A stretch of DNA of 64,000 nt from Methylobacterium sp. UNC378MF (GTDB taxonomy: Bacteria; Pseudomonadota; Alphaproteobacteria; Rhizobiales; Beijerinckiaceae): NCBI RefSeq assembly GCF_900103195.1, contig NZ_FMWU01000004.1:124001-188000 (forward strand), written 5' to 3'. Positions 1 to 9,084 of the stretch are shown here, piece after piece. Made by a program: the position numbers and the translations under genes. Positions within the stretch are counted from its first letter, which is position 1, and each line of letters starts with the position of its first letter. The notes beneath the pieces were generated by a model that was given only the letters and a program-made list of their open reading frames with translations, was not told where the DNA came from and ran no database searches.

Positions 1-140
1 TGCTCGATTCGGCTGAACCAGCCCATGAAGCGGGTGGCGAGCCGGCGCGGCAGGCGGTTCGTCAGGAGGAAGTTCAGATCCTCCTGTGCGCCGATCCGCG
101 CCAAGGCTTGCCGCAGCGGCGACCCAGAAACCGTCATCAT
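1..140 (-). CDS. psd: Phosphatidylserine decarboxylase (5' end only)
   Basis: Only the first 46 codons lie in the window; the gene runs off the left edge. Translation from the ATG at 138-140 gives a leader followed by LNFLLTNRLPRR and RFMGWFSRIE. This resembles the N-terminus of type I phosphatidylserine decarboxylase proenzymes, membrane-associated enzymes that convert phosphatidylserine to phosphatidylethanolamine. The catalytic LGST-type cleavage site would lie outside the window and cannot be checked. A second ATG at 135-137 is an alternative start. It is divergent from the aminotransferase at 173, with about 30 bp between starts. A PmtA-like enzyme on the same strand at 2.6-3.2 kb uses its product, which fits a phospholipid neighbourhood. 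Confidence 0.6.
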   Translation of the reverse strand, partial: MMTVSGSPLRQALARIGAQEDLNFLLTNRLPRRLATRFMGWFSRIE

Positions 141-172
141 GCCGTGAATTGCCTCCGATAGGGCGCGGGGCC

Positions 173-1864
173 ATGTCCGCCCTCCTCGTCGCCCTGTCCG
201 CCACCACCGCCGCAGCGGTCCTCGCCCTGCCGCGGGCCGCGCAGCGTCTGCAATTGTCCCGGGCGAAACATCCCTCGCTCACCGGCCATGCCCGGATGGC
301 GAGGCGCGTCGCCGGGCTGATTCCGCACTACGCCTATTCCGAGCGCGCATTCTTCCGCTCCGATAAGCCGGACGCGGCGGTGGCGACCCGGCGCGAGAAC
401 GGCTTCGCCCGGCTCTCCGACCTGTTCCGGACGCGCTACCCGCGCAGCCGCGCCGAGACCGAAGCCGTGCGCGACGGTCTGTCGGATCTGCAGTTCACCG
501 GCCTCTACCGGGTGCCGTTTCAGTACGCCCGCCACGTCCGCGCGCATCTCGGAACCGGCGCCTTCGCGGCCACGTCCCAGGGCGTGACCATCACGGATCT
601 CGACGGCAACGTCCTCTACGATCTCGCCGGGTCCTACGGGGTGAACCTGTTCGGTGTCGATTTCTACCGCGGCTGCCTGGAGGAGGGCGCGGCGCGGGTC
701 TCGGCGCTGGGCCCCGTGCTCGGGCCGCTGCACCCGGTCGTCACCGGCAATGTCGCGCGGCTGAAGGCAATCTCGGGCCTCGACGAGGTCTCGTTCCACA
801 TGTCCGGCACCGAGGCGGTGATGCAGGCAGTCCGGCTCGCCCGCTACCATACCGGCCGCCGCCGGATTGTGCGGTTCTGCGGCGCCTATCACGGCTGGTG
901 GGGTGAGGTGCAGCCCGGCATCGGCAACCCTGTCCCGACCCGCGACACGCTCACCCTGGCCGAGATGTCCGAGCGGACGCTGCGGGTGCTCGCCTCCCGG
1001 CGGGACGTCGCCTGCGTTCTGGTCAACCCGCTTCAGGCCATGCACCCGAATGCCGGGGCGCCGGCCGATTCCGCGCTGGTCGACAGCGGCCGGCAGGCCT
1101 CCTTCGACCGCGCCGCCTACACGAAGTGGCTCCGCGATCTGCGGGCGGTGTGCAGCGCCCGGGGCATCGTGCTGATCCTCGACGAGGTCTTCCTGGGCTT
1201 CCGCCTCGCACGCGGCGGCGCGCAGGCGTATTTCGGCCTGCGCGCCGACATGGTCACCTACGGCAAGACACTCGGTGGCGGGCTGCCCGTCGGTGTCCTG
1301 TGCGGGCGCGCCGACCTGATGCGCCGCTACCGGGACGACCGTCCGGTCGACATCTGCTTCGCCCGCGGGACTTTCAACGCCCACCCCTACGTGATGGGCG
1401 CCATGAGCGCGTTCCTCGATCGGCTGGACACCCCTGCGGTCGCCGCCCTCTACGCCGATCTCGACGCGACCTGGGATGGACGCGCGCAGCGCCTCAACGC
1501 CGCTCTCGCGGAGGCTGACCTCCCGGTGCGCGTCGTCAACCTGTCGACGGTCTGGACGGTCCTGTATACGCGGCCGTCGCGTTACAACTGGATGCTGCAA
1601 TTCTACCTGCGCGCGGAGGGGCTGGCCCTGTCATGGGTCGGGACCGGCCGGATGATCTTCAGCCTCGCCTACGACGATGCGGCCTTCGAGGCCGTCGCGA
1701 CCCGCTTCGTGGCGGCGGCGCGGGCGATGCACGCGGATGGCTGGTGGGAGAGCGGTGCGCCGAGCGACAAGGCGATCCGCCGGTCGATCCTGCAGGAGGT
1801 CGCGGCGGTCCGCCTGGGCCGGCTCGGCAGGCTGCTGGGCCTGCGTGGTCCGGAACACGCCTGA
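173..1864 (+). CDS. Class III PLP-dependent aminotransferase
   Basis: Protein of 563 residues. The fold-type I aminotransferase core is clear: SGTEAVMQAV at about 211-220, AYHGWWGE at about 238-245, LILDEVFLGF around residue 337 (PLP-contacting Asp), and TYGKTLGGGLPVG with the presumed PLP Lys at 365. It is closest in style to glutamate-1-semialdehyde aminomutase relatives. About 120 extra N-terminal residues include a hydrophobic stretch (residues 2-20), which may tether it to the membrane. The ATG at 173 is preferred over an upstream in-frame start at 86 because the added residues have no coding character and would overlap the divergent psd gene. The substrate is unknown. A place between psd and pmtA hints at lipid amine chemistry, but this is inference only. 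Confidence 0.85.
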   Translation: MSALLVALSATTAAAVLALPRAAQRLQLSRAKHPSLTGHARMARRVAGLIPHYAYSERAFFRSDKPDAAVATRRENGFARLSDLFRTRYPRSRAETEAVRDGLSDLQFTGLYRVPFQYARHVRAHLGTGAFAATSQGVTITDLDGNVLYDLAGSYGVNLFGVDFYRGCLEEGAARVSALGPVLGPLHPVVTGNVARLKAISGLDEVSFHMSGTEAVMQAVRLARYHTGRRRIVRFCGAYHGWWGEVQPGIGNPVPTRDTLTLAEMSERTLRVLASRRDVACVLVNPLQAMHPNAGAPADSALVDSGRQASFDRAAYTKWLRDLRAVCSARGIVLILDEVFLGFRLARGGAQAYFGLRADMVTYGKTLGGGLPVGVLCGRADLMRRYRDDRPVDICFARGTFNAHPYVMGAMSAFLDRLDTPAVAALYADLDATWDGRAQRLNAALAEADLPVRVVNLSTVWTVLYTRPSRYNWMLQFYLRAEGLALSWVGTGRMIFSLAYDDAAFEAVATRFVAAARAMHADGWWESGAPSDKAIRRSILQEVAAVRLGRLGRLLGLRGPEHA

Positions 1865-1896
1865 TCCGGCCAGCCGGCCCGGCGTGCGGGTCCGGC

Positions 1897-2508
1897 TCAG
1901 GCGCCGCGCTCGTGCGGCTCCTGCTCCTCGACCAGTTCACCGTGCAGCAGGGCAAGCGGCGCCTTGTGGTAGAGCTTGATGTCGTGGAACGGGTCCGTGA
2001 GGATCTTGGTGACCCAGACGAGTCCGGTCTGGACGTCGCGCTGGACGAAGAGCTGCACCATCCGGAACAGCAGGCCGGCCAGCGCCAGCCACAGCCAGAT
2101 CCAGCCGACGTTGCGGATCAGGTCCGCGGTGCTCTGATGGGGCGAGATCAGGCCGAACAGGCTCGGATCGAAGTAGAGCGGCAGCGGCGACAGGGCCCAG
2201 ATCGCCAGGAGGACGACCTTGCGCTGCAGGTTGTAGCCGACCTTGATCTCCTCCTTGTGCTCGTGCGTCGCGTCGTTGACGTGATCATAGCCCTTGGGCT
2301 CGAAAAACAGGTGTCCGGCCTGCCGGGATGTCATCGCCACGAGCCAGCCGATCAGCGCCGCCGTGGCCGGATCCTTGAACGCCAGCGTGTAAGCCACGAG
2401 GAAGCTGATTGCGCTCACCACGTGCAAGCTCTGGTTGATGCGGTTGTGATGGTAGTAGCGGTGATCGTCCCAGCGCTGCACGCGCAGCGCCTCCATAAAG
2501 CTCGCCAT
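1897..2508 (-). CDS. Four-helix membrane protein, possibly DUF962/Mpo1-like
   Basis: Protein of 203 residues with about four hydrophobic segments: around 30-45, 48-62, 95-115 and 135-155. The N-terminal pattern HHNRINQSLHVV followed later by GHLFFEP recalls the DUF962/Mpo1 family (fatty-acid 2-hydroxylase-related integral membrane proteins with conserved His). I cannot confirm the family by search. It ends 33 bp from the convergent aminotransferase stop and lies 50 bp downstream of pmtA on the same strand, so it may be co-transcribed with pmtA. Confidence 0.65.
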   Translation of the reverse strand: MASFMEALRVQRWDDHRYYHHNRINQSLHVVSAISFLVAYTLAFKDPATAALIGWLVAMTSRQAGHLFFEPKGYDHVNDATHEHKEEIKVGYNLQRKVVLLAIWALSPLPLYFDPSLFGLISPHQSTADLIRNVGWIWLWLALAGLLFRMVQLFVQRDVQTGLVWVTKILTDPFHDIKLYHKAPLALLHGELVEEQEPHERGA

Positions 2509-2558
2509 GATGTGCGTCCCCGATCGAAGGTTGTCGGCTGGTCGAAGGTGATCCGCCC

Positions 2559-3245
2559 TCAGGCCGCCCGCTTGCGCAGGCGGAGGAGGGAGAAGTGGCC
2601 GAGGGGCGGCAGCGCCCGGCGCTCGACGATCTCCACGGGTGCGCCGGCCGCCCAGGCGGCATAGCGCGCCCAGGCGAATTCGGTCCGCCAGCCGAGGCGG
2701 CTCGTCACGGGCGCCAGGGCGTGCTCCACCGCGCGCCGCGGGCCGGACTCGGCACCGATCCGCGTTGTGATCACGATCTCGCCGCCGGGGCGCAGCACCC
2801 GGGCAAACTCGTCCAGCGCCCTCTCGGGATTGGGGACCGCCGTGACGACGTACTGGGCCACCACCACATCGAAGGCGGCGTCGGCGAAGTCGAGCTGCTC
2901 GGCGTCCATCACGGCGAGGCGCTCGACGTTGCGCAGCCGCAGCCGCGCCACGCGCTGGCGCGCCTTCTCCAGCATGGGCGCCGAGATGTCGATGCCGACG
3001 ATGCTGCGGGCGCGCCGATAGGCGGGCAGGGACAGGCCTGTGCCGACCCCGACTTCCAGGATCCGCCCCCCGATCTGTTCGGCCGCCGCCGCCGCCAGGG
3101 TCCGGCCCTGTGCGAAGACCGGCCCGAAGACCAGATCGTAGACCGGAGCCCAGCGGCCATAGGCCTTAGCGACGCCGTCACGGTCGAGATCGGGGCCGAG
3201 TGTTCCCGCGCGCGAGGAACCGGCGTCGTGCATTCCGAGGGCCAT
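2559..3245 (-). CDS. pmtA: PmtA-like phospholipid N-methyltransferase
   Basis: Class I SAM-dependent methyltransferase of 228 residues. AYGRWAPVYDLVFGPVF (residues 28-44) is the typical opening of alphaproteobacterial PmtA, which methylates phosphatidylethanolamine to phosphatidylcholine at the inner membrane. Motif I is LEVGVGTGLS (63-72), the acidic SAM-ribose residue is in GIDIS (84-88), and the post-I segment RPGGEIVITTR follows. Length and motif order fit the family. Upstream (3246-3929) is non-coding, so the promoter is presumably there. Alternative: a related ubiquinone or lipid methyltransferase. Confidence 0.8.
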   Translation of the reverse strand: MALGMHDAGSSRAGTLGPDLDRDGVAKAYGRWAPVYDLVFGPVFAQGRTLAAAAAEQIGGRILEVGVGTGLSLPAYRRARSIVGIDISAPMLEKARQRVARLRLRNVERLAVMDAEQLDFADAAFDVVVAQYVVTAVPNPERALDEFARVLRPGGEIVITTRIGAESGPRRAVEHALAPVTSRLGWRTEFAWARYAAWAAGAPVEIVERRALPPLGHFSLLRLRKRAA

Positions 3246-3929
3246 GGGCGTCCTGTCTCGTTGACGGCAAGATCAGCGCAGCGGCGGCTTGGTCATGCCG
3301 CCATCTGCAGGGTTCGGTCAGACGGTCCGGATCGGATTCACATCAGCGGCGTACGAGCCGGACACGCCTTGGCCCGCCGAAGGGCGCGCTCACATGCGCA
3401 CCGCGCACCCGAAGACCGGTGGCAGCCACCGCGCGATGCTGCGCGCCGATCAGGAGGGGCGAACATGCGGGCTGCGGGGTCTTGGTGCATGCCACGTGGC
3501 CCCGACCAACAACGACCCCACGCCGCCTCTCCGCAGAAGTCTTTCCGCCGGCAAAGCTATGTCCAGCATTTGACAAGGTTGTGACAGGACCGAAAATGCT
3601 ACGATGGTGTATTCAGTTTGTTGGCAAACTACAGATGACCGGCGTGAAAGATCCTTCTCAGGGGTCGGTTATTCGATCGAATCCATCATCGCGTCCCGTC
3701 CGACTCGCCTGCGGACGATGGCGGCGGCGCCCGCCGCTCGCGCGGCGTTCACGATGCTCGGAACGCGTCGCCGTCGCGGCCTCGTCGCGGAACTCCGGAT
3801 GCGCGATGATTTGAGCGCAGGAGGCCTCAAGGTCGCTCCTTCGACATCTTCTTGCCCTGATATCGACGAGATGTGACCCGGTATCCCCAGCTGGACAGGG
3901 CGCGACGACGCGCCGAAGGAGTGTTTCGC
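3246..3929. other. Intergenic region, no gene seen
   Basis: About 680 bp between the divergent pmtA and mltB-like genes. Frames open on either strand lack recognisable protein character. The 3570-3670 part is relatively AT-rich and probably carries promoters, but no specific element could be assigned. Confidence 0.5.
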
Positions 3930-4724
3930 GTGATCGACAATTTGCGGCGTCAGACTATCGCGGTCGCGGCCATCGCCGGGATCGCCCTCAGTGCCGGACA
4001 GGCGCACGCCGCACAGTGCGGCAACACTGCAGCCGGGTTCGAGGCGTGGAAGCGGCAATTCGCCGAGGAGGCGCGGGGGCGGGCCAGCGCGGCGAGCCTC
4101 GCGGCGCTCCAGAACACCACCTACTCGACAGCCACGATCTCGGCGGACCGTGGGCAGCACAGCTTCAAGCTGTCGCTGGAGCAGTTCCTCGCCAAGCGCG
4201 GCGGCCCGACGATCGTGTCGAAGGGCCGCGCGCTCAAGCGGCAGAACGCGGCCCTCTTCGACTCGATCGAGCAGCGCTACGGCGTTCCGCCGGGCCCGCT
4301 CCTGGCGATCTGGGGCATGGAGACCGGCTTCGGGGCCGTGCGCGGGAACGTCAACACGCTCTCGGCTGTGGCGACGCTCGCCTACGATTGCCGCCGGTCG
4401 GAATACTTCACCGACCAGCTCTACGCCGCCCTGACCCTCGTCGATCGCGGCCTGCTGACGCCGAGCACCCGCGGCGCAGCGCATGGCGAGGTCGGCCATA
4501 CCCAGTTCCTGCCGAAGAACGTGCTCACCTACGGCACGGGTGACCTCAACAATGTCGGGGCGGCCCTGTCGTCCACCGCCAACTTCCTCAAGGCGCATGG
4601 CTGGCGGGCCGGTGCGGGCTACCAGCCCGGCGAGCCGAACTTCGCGGCGATCCAGGGCTGGAATGCGGCCCCGGTCTACGAGAAGGCGATCGCGCTGCTC
4701 GGGCGCCAGATCGACAACGACTGA
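3930..4724 (+). CDS. Lytic murein transglycosylase, MltB/SLT_2 type
   Basis: Protein of 264 residues. The GTG at 3930 is chosen because GAAGGA lies 9 nt upstream and translation begins directly with a Sec signal peptide (cleavage after about residue 27, AHA-AQ). The catalytic segment IWGMETGFG places the acid Glu at residue 131. Downstream VGHTQFLPKNVLTYG is the usual MltB-family substrate-cleft motif. It cleaves the MurNAc-GlcNAc bond of peptidoglycan in the periplasm, giving 1,6-anhydro ends. It is shorter than E. coli MltB because it lacks the C-terminal peptidoglycan-binding part. Confidence 0.87.
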   Translation: MIDNLRRQTIAVAAIAGIALSAGQAHAAQCGNTAAGFEAWKRQFAEEARGRASAASLAALQNTTYSTATISADRGQHSFKLSLEQFLAKRGGPTIVSKGRALKRQNAALFDSIEQRYGVPPGPLLAIWGMETGFGAVRGNVNTLSAVATLAYDCRRSEYFTDQLYAALTLVDRGLLTPSTRGAAHGEVGHTQFLPKNVLTYGTGDLNNVGAALSSTANFLKAHGWRAGAGYQPGEPNFAAIQGWNAAPVYEKAIALLGRQIDND

Positions 4725-4835
4725 CTGCATGGTGGCCTGAAATAGGCCGCCTAAGCTTGTGAAGACTGGAGGCGATGCGCCCGAAAATGGTCTCGATCGA
4801 TCCAAGATCGACCATCGCGTCGCCCCAGAAAAGCC

Positions 4836-4874
4836 GGCCCCGCCCCGCTGTCTCACGCTGAGCGGGGCCGGGCC
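4836..4874. terminator. Strong GC hairpin after mltB-like gene
   Basis: A 14-bp stem with one mismatch (arms 4836-4849 and 4861-4874) and an 11-nt loop follows the transglycosylase. No T-run follows, so it may be a Rho-aided or processing hairpin rather than a classical intrinsic terminator. A smaller hairpin lies at about 4731-4751. Confidence 0.4.
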
Positions 4875-4942
4875 GCCCGCCGCGATTCCTCCGCCTGACT
4901 CGGGGGGCGGCAGCCGGTGCGCCCCGTCTCGCCACGAGGAGC

Positions 4943-6061
4943 ATGGGCAACCTGATGGCTGTCGATTCCGTGCCGCTGGACGGCCTTAAGACCCGCAACG
5001 CGCGCAACAACTGGCTGCCGCCTCTGACGGTTCTAACCGGCGTCGTGGCGATGGCCGCTCTGGGCGGCAGCATCCTGCACCGAGCCCCGATCACGGCGCC
5101 CGCCTTGGAGAGCGCCCGATCGGAAGCGCCGGCGCCCGCAGCGGACGCGTCGGGAAGAGCCGAAACCGCCACCGCGGAACCGGACGCCATCGCGGCGCCC
5201 GATCCGTCGCGCGAGGCCACCGGCGGCTCCCTGTCGCGCTGGGCCTGGAGCCAGATCGCGCTGCCCGCCCTGACGCCAGACCCCGCTCCCGAGGTTGGCT
5301 CCGAGCCGGGCCTGCCGGCCGCCGGGTCGCCGCTGAGCGCGATGGTGGTTCCGCTGCCGATCCCGCGCCCGCCCGAATTCCGCGCGCCCGCCGGCAGTGG
5401 CGTCGCCCGACGGTCCGAGCGGCGCATGGCGCGCCGGGAACTGCCGCCAGCGGCGCAGCCGCCGGTCCAGCCCGAGGAGCGCTCCTTCCTGGAGAAACTC
5501 TTCGGCATCGAGCGCGGTCCGGCTCTGGCCTACGCGGCGCTGGAGAGCAAGCCCGCCGACGTCGCGCCGCGGCAGCGCCTCTCGCCCCCGCTGAGCCTCT
5601 CGCGGGAGCCGAGCGCCACGGCTGGCATCGCCGTGTACAACATCGCCGCCAAGACCGTGACCCTTCCGAACGGCGAGCGCCTGGAGGCCCATTCCGGCCT
5701 GGGCGAGGGGCTGGACGATCCCCGCCTCGTCAACTTGCGGATGCGCGGGCCGACGCCGCCCGGCACCTACGACCTCACCGAGCGCGAGCGGTTGTTCCAC
5801 GGTGTGCGGGCCATCCGCCTCACGCCGGTGGGCGGCACCGAGGCGGTCTACGGCCGCGTCGGATTGCTGGCGCATACCTACATGCTGGGCCCCCGCGGTG
5901 ACTCGAACGGCTGCGTATCGTTCCGTGACTACGAGCGGTTCCTGCAGGCCTTCCTGCGCGGCGAAGTCCAACGGCTCGTGGTGGTCAGCGGCACGCAGGA
6001 TCCGCTGCCGAGCCTCGCCGCCGGCAGTGGCACGACCCGGATGGCGCGCAACGGCGGCTGA
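4943..6061 (+). CDS. Membrane-anchored DUF2778 (Tlde1-like) protein
   Basis: Protein of 372 residues. One N-terminal membrane segment (about 25-45) is followed by a long Ala/Pro-rich linker (50-220) and a C-terminal domain. That domain has HTYMLGPRGDSNGCVSF (His311, Cys324), which matches the His...Ser-x-Gly-Cys arrangement of DUF2778/Tlde1 and L,D-transpeptidase-like enzymes. It probably acts on peptidoglycan peptides in the periplasm. The adjacent transglycosylase fits a cell-wall role. The SD-like GAGGA at 4936-4940 is only 2 nt from the ATG at 4943, so the in-frame ATG at 4955 is possible. Confidence 0.75.
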   Translation: MGNLMAVDSVPLDGLKTRNARNNWLPPLTVLTGVVAMAALGGSILHRAPITAPALESARSEAPAPAADASGRAETATAEPDAIAAPDPSREATGGSLSRWAWSQIALPALTPDPAPEVGSEPGLPAAGSPLSAMVVPLPIPRPPEFRAPAGSGVARRSERRMARRELPPAAQPPVQPEERSFLEKLFGIERGPALAYAALESKPADVAPRQRLSPPLSLSREPSATAGIAVYNIAAKTVTLPNGERLEAHSGLGEGLDDPRLVNLRMRGPTPPGTYDLTERERLFHGVRAIRLTPVGGTEAVYGRVGLLAHTYMLGPRGDSNGCVSFRDYERFLQAFLRGEVQRLVVVSGTQDPLPSLAAGSGTTRMARNGG

Positions 6062-6205
6062 GGCCGGATCGCCGGCAAGAGCGGCCGGCAGCGCGCTCAG
6101 CGTCTACCAGCTTTGCTCCCGCCGCGCTTGGAACGCGCCGCGACCGACCGCAGAACGCGGCGCGGCGCGATAATGCGCGCATCACGCGAGACCTGGGTGC
6201 AGACC

Positions 6206-6754
6206 ATGCTTGCAAGACGATCGGCCGTCATGGCCCGCCGCGCCCTCGCTGCGCTCCCCCTCCTTCTGGCCGCCGATCAGACGATGGGCGCCTCGGCGCC
6301 GGATCATGGCGGAGCGGCCAGGGTCTACACGCGCTTGGAGGATCAGATCGTCGGAACCTGGGAACTCGTCTCGTACAAGGTCGAGGACAAGGAGACCGGC
6401 AAGCTCATCGACGCCATGGGCGGCACGCCCCGCGGACGGGTGATCTTCACCAAGGACGGCTGGGTCGCCTTCAACCTCGAGGGCAGCGAGCGCAAGCCTG
6501 CGACCACGGACGCGGAGCGGTCCGCTCTGATGAAGACCCTCGTCGCCTATATCGGCCGCTACCGGATCGAGGGAGACGAGTGGGTCACCAGCGTGCAGAC
6601 GGCCTGGGCGCCCGAATGGGTCGGCACCGAGCAACGGCGCTCCATCCGGATCGACGGCGACTATGCCGACGTCACGACACCGTGGCGCAAGATGCCCAAT
6701 TGGGATGACGGCCGCCTGTCGCGCAGCATCATCCGGTTCAGGCACCTTCCGTAG
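6206..6754 (+). CDS. Secreted lipocalin-like domain protein
   Basis: Protein of about 182 residues with a signal peptide (two Arg-rich starts, then LAALPLLLAA). The body starts IVGTWELVSYKVEDKETG, the opening of the bacterial lipocalin-like family (PF13924 type), with RVIFTKDGWVAF and IGRYRIEGDEW strands following. These small beta-barrel proteins have no defined ligand. The start is uncertain: ATGs at 6173, 6206 and 6230 are all in frame and none has a good SD. Confidence 0.7.
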   Translation: MLARRSAVMARRALAALPLLLAADQTMGASAPDHGGAARVYTRLEDQIVGTWELVSYKVEDKETGKLIDAMGGTPRGRVIFTKDGWVAFNLEGSERKPATTDAERSALMKTLVAYIGRYRIEGDEWVTSVQTAWAPEWVGTEQRRSIRIDGDYADVTTPWRKMPNWDDGRLSRSIIRFRHLP

Positions 6755-7295
6755 GACCAATTGCTCCCGCGGACACCGCTGGCGCCCTTGAGAACCCGTA
6801 CAGGCGCAGGACGGCCACCGGAAAGTCTAGCGGCGCATCACGGCGGCAGCTCTCGGTCGTCGCCCGAACGGTCGTCCGAGTTGTCCGAGACGACGCGCGG
6901 GCGTGACAGGCAGACAGCAATTGCAACCTGCGCGGCGATTGTCCTTGCGAGCCTCGTCCTCTATGACGCCGCCATCAATCTGCTGAGCCAAGCCAGCCAG
7001 CGTCTTCCCTCTCCCTCGGCACGCGCGCCTTCGCGCGATCGCGATCTTGGACCGGAGTTCTGTGCTCCAACCGGATCGCGCGCCCGGAGCGGGGCAGACT
7101 CGCGCGTCTCAGCGATGCGCACAGGCGCATGACCGTCGTGCCGGGTCGAGCGAGACCGCAGGCGTATCGCGACGGGAACGGGGAAACGATCCGGAAGGCC
7201 GGATGAGCGGGATTCGCGCTCGTCGCATCAGAACGTCTTCCGTACGCGGGGCGGCCGATCGGGCCTGTCCGGTACGCAACCAGCAGGATCTGCCC
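6755..7295. other. Intergenic region with a doubtful small membrane ORF
   Basis: About 540 bp upstream of mqo. One plus-strand frame (within 6761-7132) encodes a single hydrophobic helix (AIATCAAIVLASLVLYDAAI) flanked by low-complexity Arg/Ser residues. There is no convincing SD or start, so I do not call it a gene. Nothing else is recognisable. Confidence 0.4.
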
Positions 7296-9026
7296 ATGTG
7301 TGGCGACGACGAGAAGCAACATCCGCGTGACCGCCGGGCCGCTGTGCCGCTGCCCCTGAATCGCCGGCAGCTCCTCGGCACGGCCGCGGCCGGTCTGGCG
7401 GCGGTGACGCTGCCGGGCTCGCTGGTGCAGGCCGATGCAGCCGACAGCAAGGTCGACGTGCTGCTGATCGGCGGCGGGATCATGAGCGCGACGCTCGGCG
7501 TCTGGCTCAATGCCTTGGAGCCGAACTGGTCGATCCAGATGGTCGAGCGACTGGATCAGGTCGCCCTCGAAAGCTCGAACGGCTGGAACAATGCCGGCAC
7601 CGGCCACTCGGCCCTGGCGGAGCTCAACTACACCCCGGAGACCAGGGACGGTCAGATCGAGATCGCCAAGGCTGTCGAGATCAACGAGGCGTTCCAGGTG
7701 ACCCGGCAGTTCCTGGCCCACCAAGTCAAGACCGGTGTGATGACGGATCCGCGTTCCTTCATCAACTACACGCCCCACATGAGCTTCGTCTGGGGCGACG
7801 ACAACATTGCCTATCTGAAGAAGCGCTGGGAGGCTCTCAAGGCGAGCCCGCTCTTCGCCGGCATGGAATATTCGGAGGATCCGGAGCAGCTTCGCAAGTG
7901 GGTGCCTCTGATGATGGAGGGCCGCGATCCGAAGCAGAAGGTCGCCGCGACCTGGTCGCCGCTCGGCACCGACTGCGAATGGGGCGAAGTGACCCGCCAG
8001 TACGTCGCCTATCTGCAGAAGCAGCCGAGCTTCAAGCTCGGGCTCTCGTCCGAGGTCGAGAGCATCACCAAGAACGCCGACGGCTCGTGGCGGGTGATCT
8101 CCAAGAATGTGAAGGACGGCACCCGCCTGACGGTCGACGCCAAATTCGTCTTCATCGGCGCGGGTGGCGGCGCCCTGCACCTCCTGCAGAAATCCGGCAT
8201 CCCCGAAGGTGACGATTACGCCGGCTTTCCGGTGGGCGGCTCGTTCCTGATCAACGACAACCCTGACGTCGCCACACTCCATCTCGCCAAGGCCTACGGC
8301 AAGGCGTCGGTGGGTTCGCCGCCGATGTCGGTGCCGCATCTCGACACTCGCGTGCTGGGCGGCAAGCGCGTGATCCTGTTCGGCCCTTTTGCAACCTTCT
8401 CCACCAAGTTCCTGAAGGAAGGCTCCTACCTCGACCTCCTCAGCTCGACGACCACCAGCAACATCTGGCCGATGATGAAGGTCGGCGTCGACGAGTTCCC
8501 GCTGGTCGAATACCTCGCCGGGCAGCTCATGCTGTCGGACGACGACCGGATCGCGGCTTTGCGCGCGTATTTTCCGAAGGCCAGGAAGGAGGAATGGCGC
8601 CTCTGGCAGGCGGGTCAGCGCGTGCAGATCATCAAGCGCGACCCGAACAAGGGCGGCGTACTGAAGCTCGGCACCGAGATCGTCAACGCCAAGGATGGCA
8701 CCATCGCGGCCCTGCTCGGCGCCTCGCCCGGCGCGTCGACGGCGGCGCCGATCATGCTCCAGGTGCTGGAGAAAGTGTTCGCCCAGAAGGTCGCCACGCC
8801 GGAATGGCAGGCCAAGATCCGGGAGATGGTCCCGAGCTACGGCAGCAAGCTCAACGACGATCCCGAGCGCGTCGCGCGGGAATGGGCCGACACCAGCGCC
8901 CAGCTCCAGCTGCCGACGCCGCCGCAGATCGACCGAGCCGTACTGAAGCCGGTTCCGACCGGCAGCAGCGTGCTCAACAGCAGCGCTACCCCGGTTAAGG
9001 AGCCGGTCCACGACCTCGCGCCGTAG
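7296..9026 (+). CDS. mqo: Malate:quinone oxidoreductase with Tat-type leader
   Basis: Protein of 576 residues. It oxidises malate to oxaloacetate and passes electrons to quinone. The ATG at 7296 (SD-like GCAGGAT just upstream) gives a leader with [15 protein letters not shown] (Arg23-Arg24), a twin-arginine export-like signal. The FAD Rossmann motif [14 protein letters not shown] starts near residue 56. [22 protein letters not shown] is typical of Mqo, and [13 protein letters not shown] is near the C-terminus. Length is usual for the family plus the leader. A longer in-frame ORF back to 7047 lacks coding character. The leader implies membrane or periplasmic placement, which is unusual for Mqo. 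Confidence 0.9.
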   Translation: MCGDDEKQHPRDRRAAVPLPLNRRQLLGTAAAGLAAVTLPGSLVQADAADSKVDVLLIGGGIMSATLGVWLNALEPNWSIQMVERLDQVALESSNGWNNAGTGHSALAELNYTPETRDGQIEIAKAVEINEAFQVTRQFLAHQVKTGVMTDPRSFINYTPHMSFVWGDDNIAYLKKRWEALKASPLFAGMEYSEDPEQLRKWVPLMMEGRDPKQKVAATWSPLGTDCEWGEVTRQYVAYLQKQPSFKLGLSSEVESITKNADGSWRVISKNVKDGTRLTVDAKFVFIGAGGGALHLLQKSGIPEGDDYAGFPVGGSFLINDNPDVATLHLAKAYGKASVGSPPMSVPHLDTRVLGGKRVILFGPFATFSTKFLKEGSYLDLLSSTTTSNIWPMMKVGVDEFPLVEYLAGQLMLSDDDRIAALRAYFPKARKEEWRLWQAGQRVQIIKRDPNKGGVLKLGTEIVNAKDGTIAALLGASPGASTAAPIMLQVLEKVFAQKVATPEWQAKIREMVPSYGSKLNDDPERVAREWADTSAQLQLPTPPQIDRAVLKPVPTGSSVLNSSATPVKEPVHDLAP

Positions 9027-9084
9027 GTCGCGCCGGCGGCCGGTCGTCGCGGACCTTCGCGGCGGCCGGTCTTCCGGGCGCCAC

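Noticed and set aside
137..1600. 487-codon minus-strand open frame opposite the aminotransferase
   Set aside because: Shadow frame from high GC; His/Arg/Gly-rich with no motif, while the plus strand encodes a clear aminotransferase.
6975..9011. 678-codon minus-strand open frame opposite mqo
   Set aside because: Antisense shadow of mqo with no domain resemblance.
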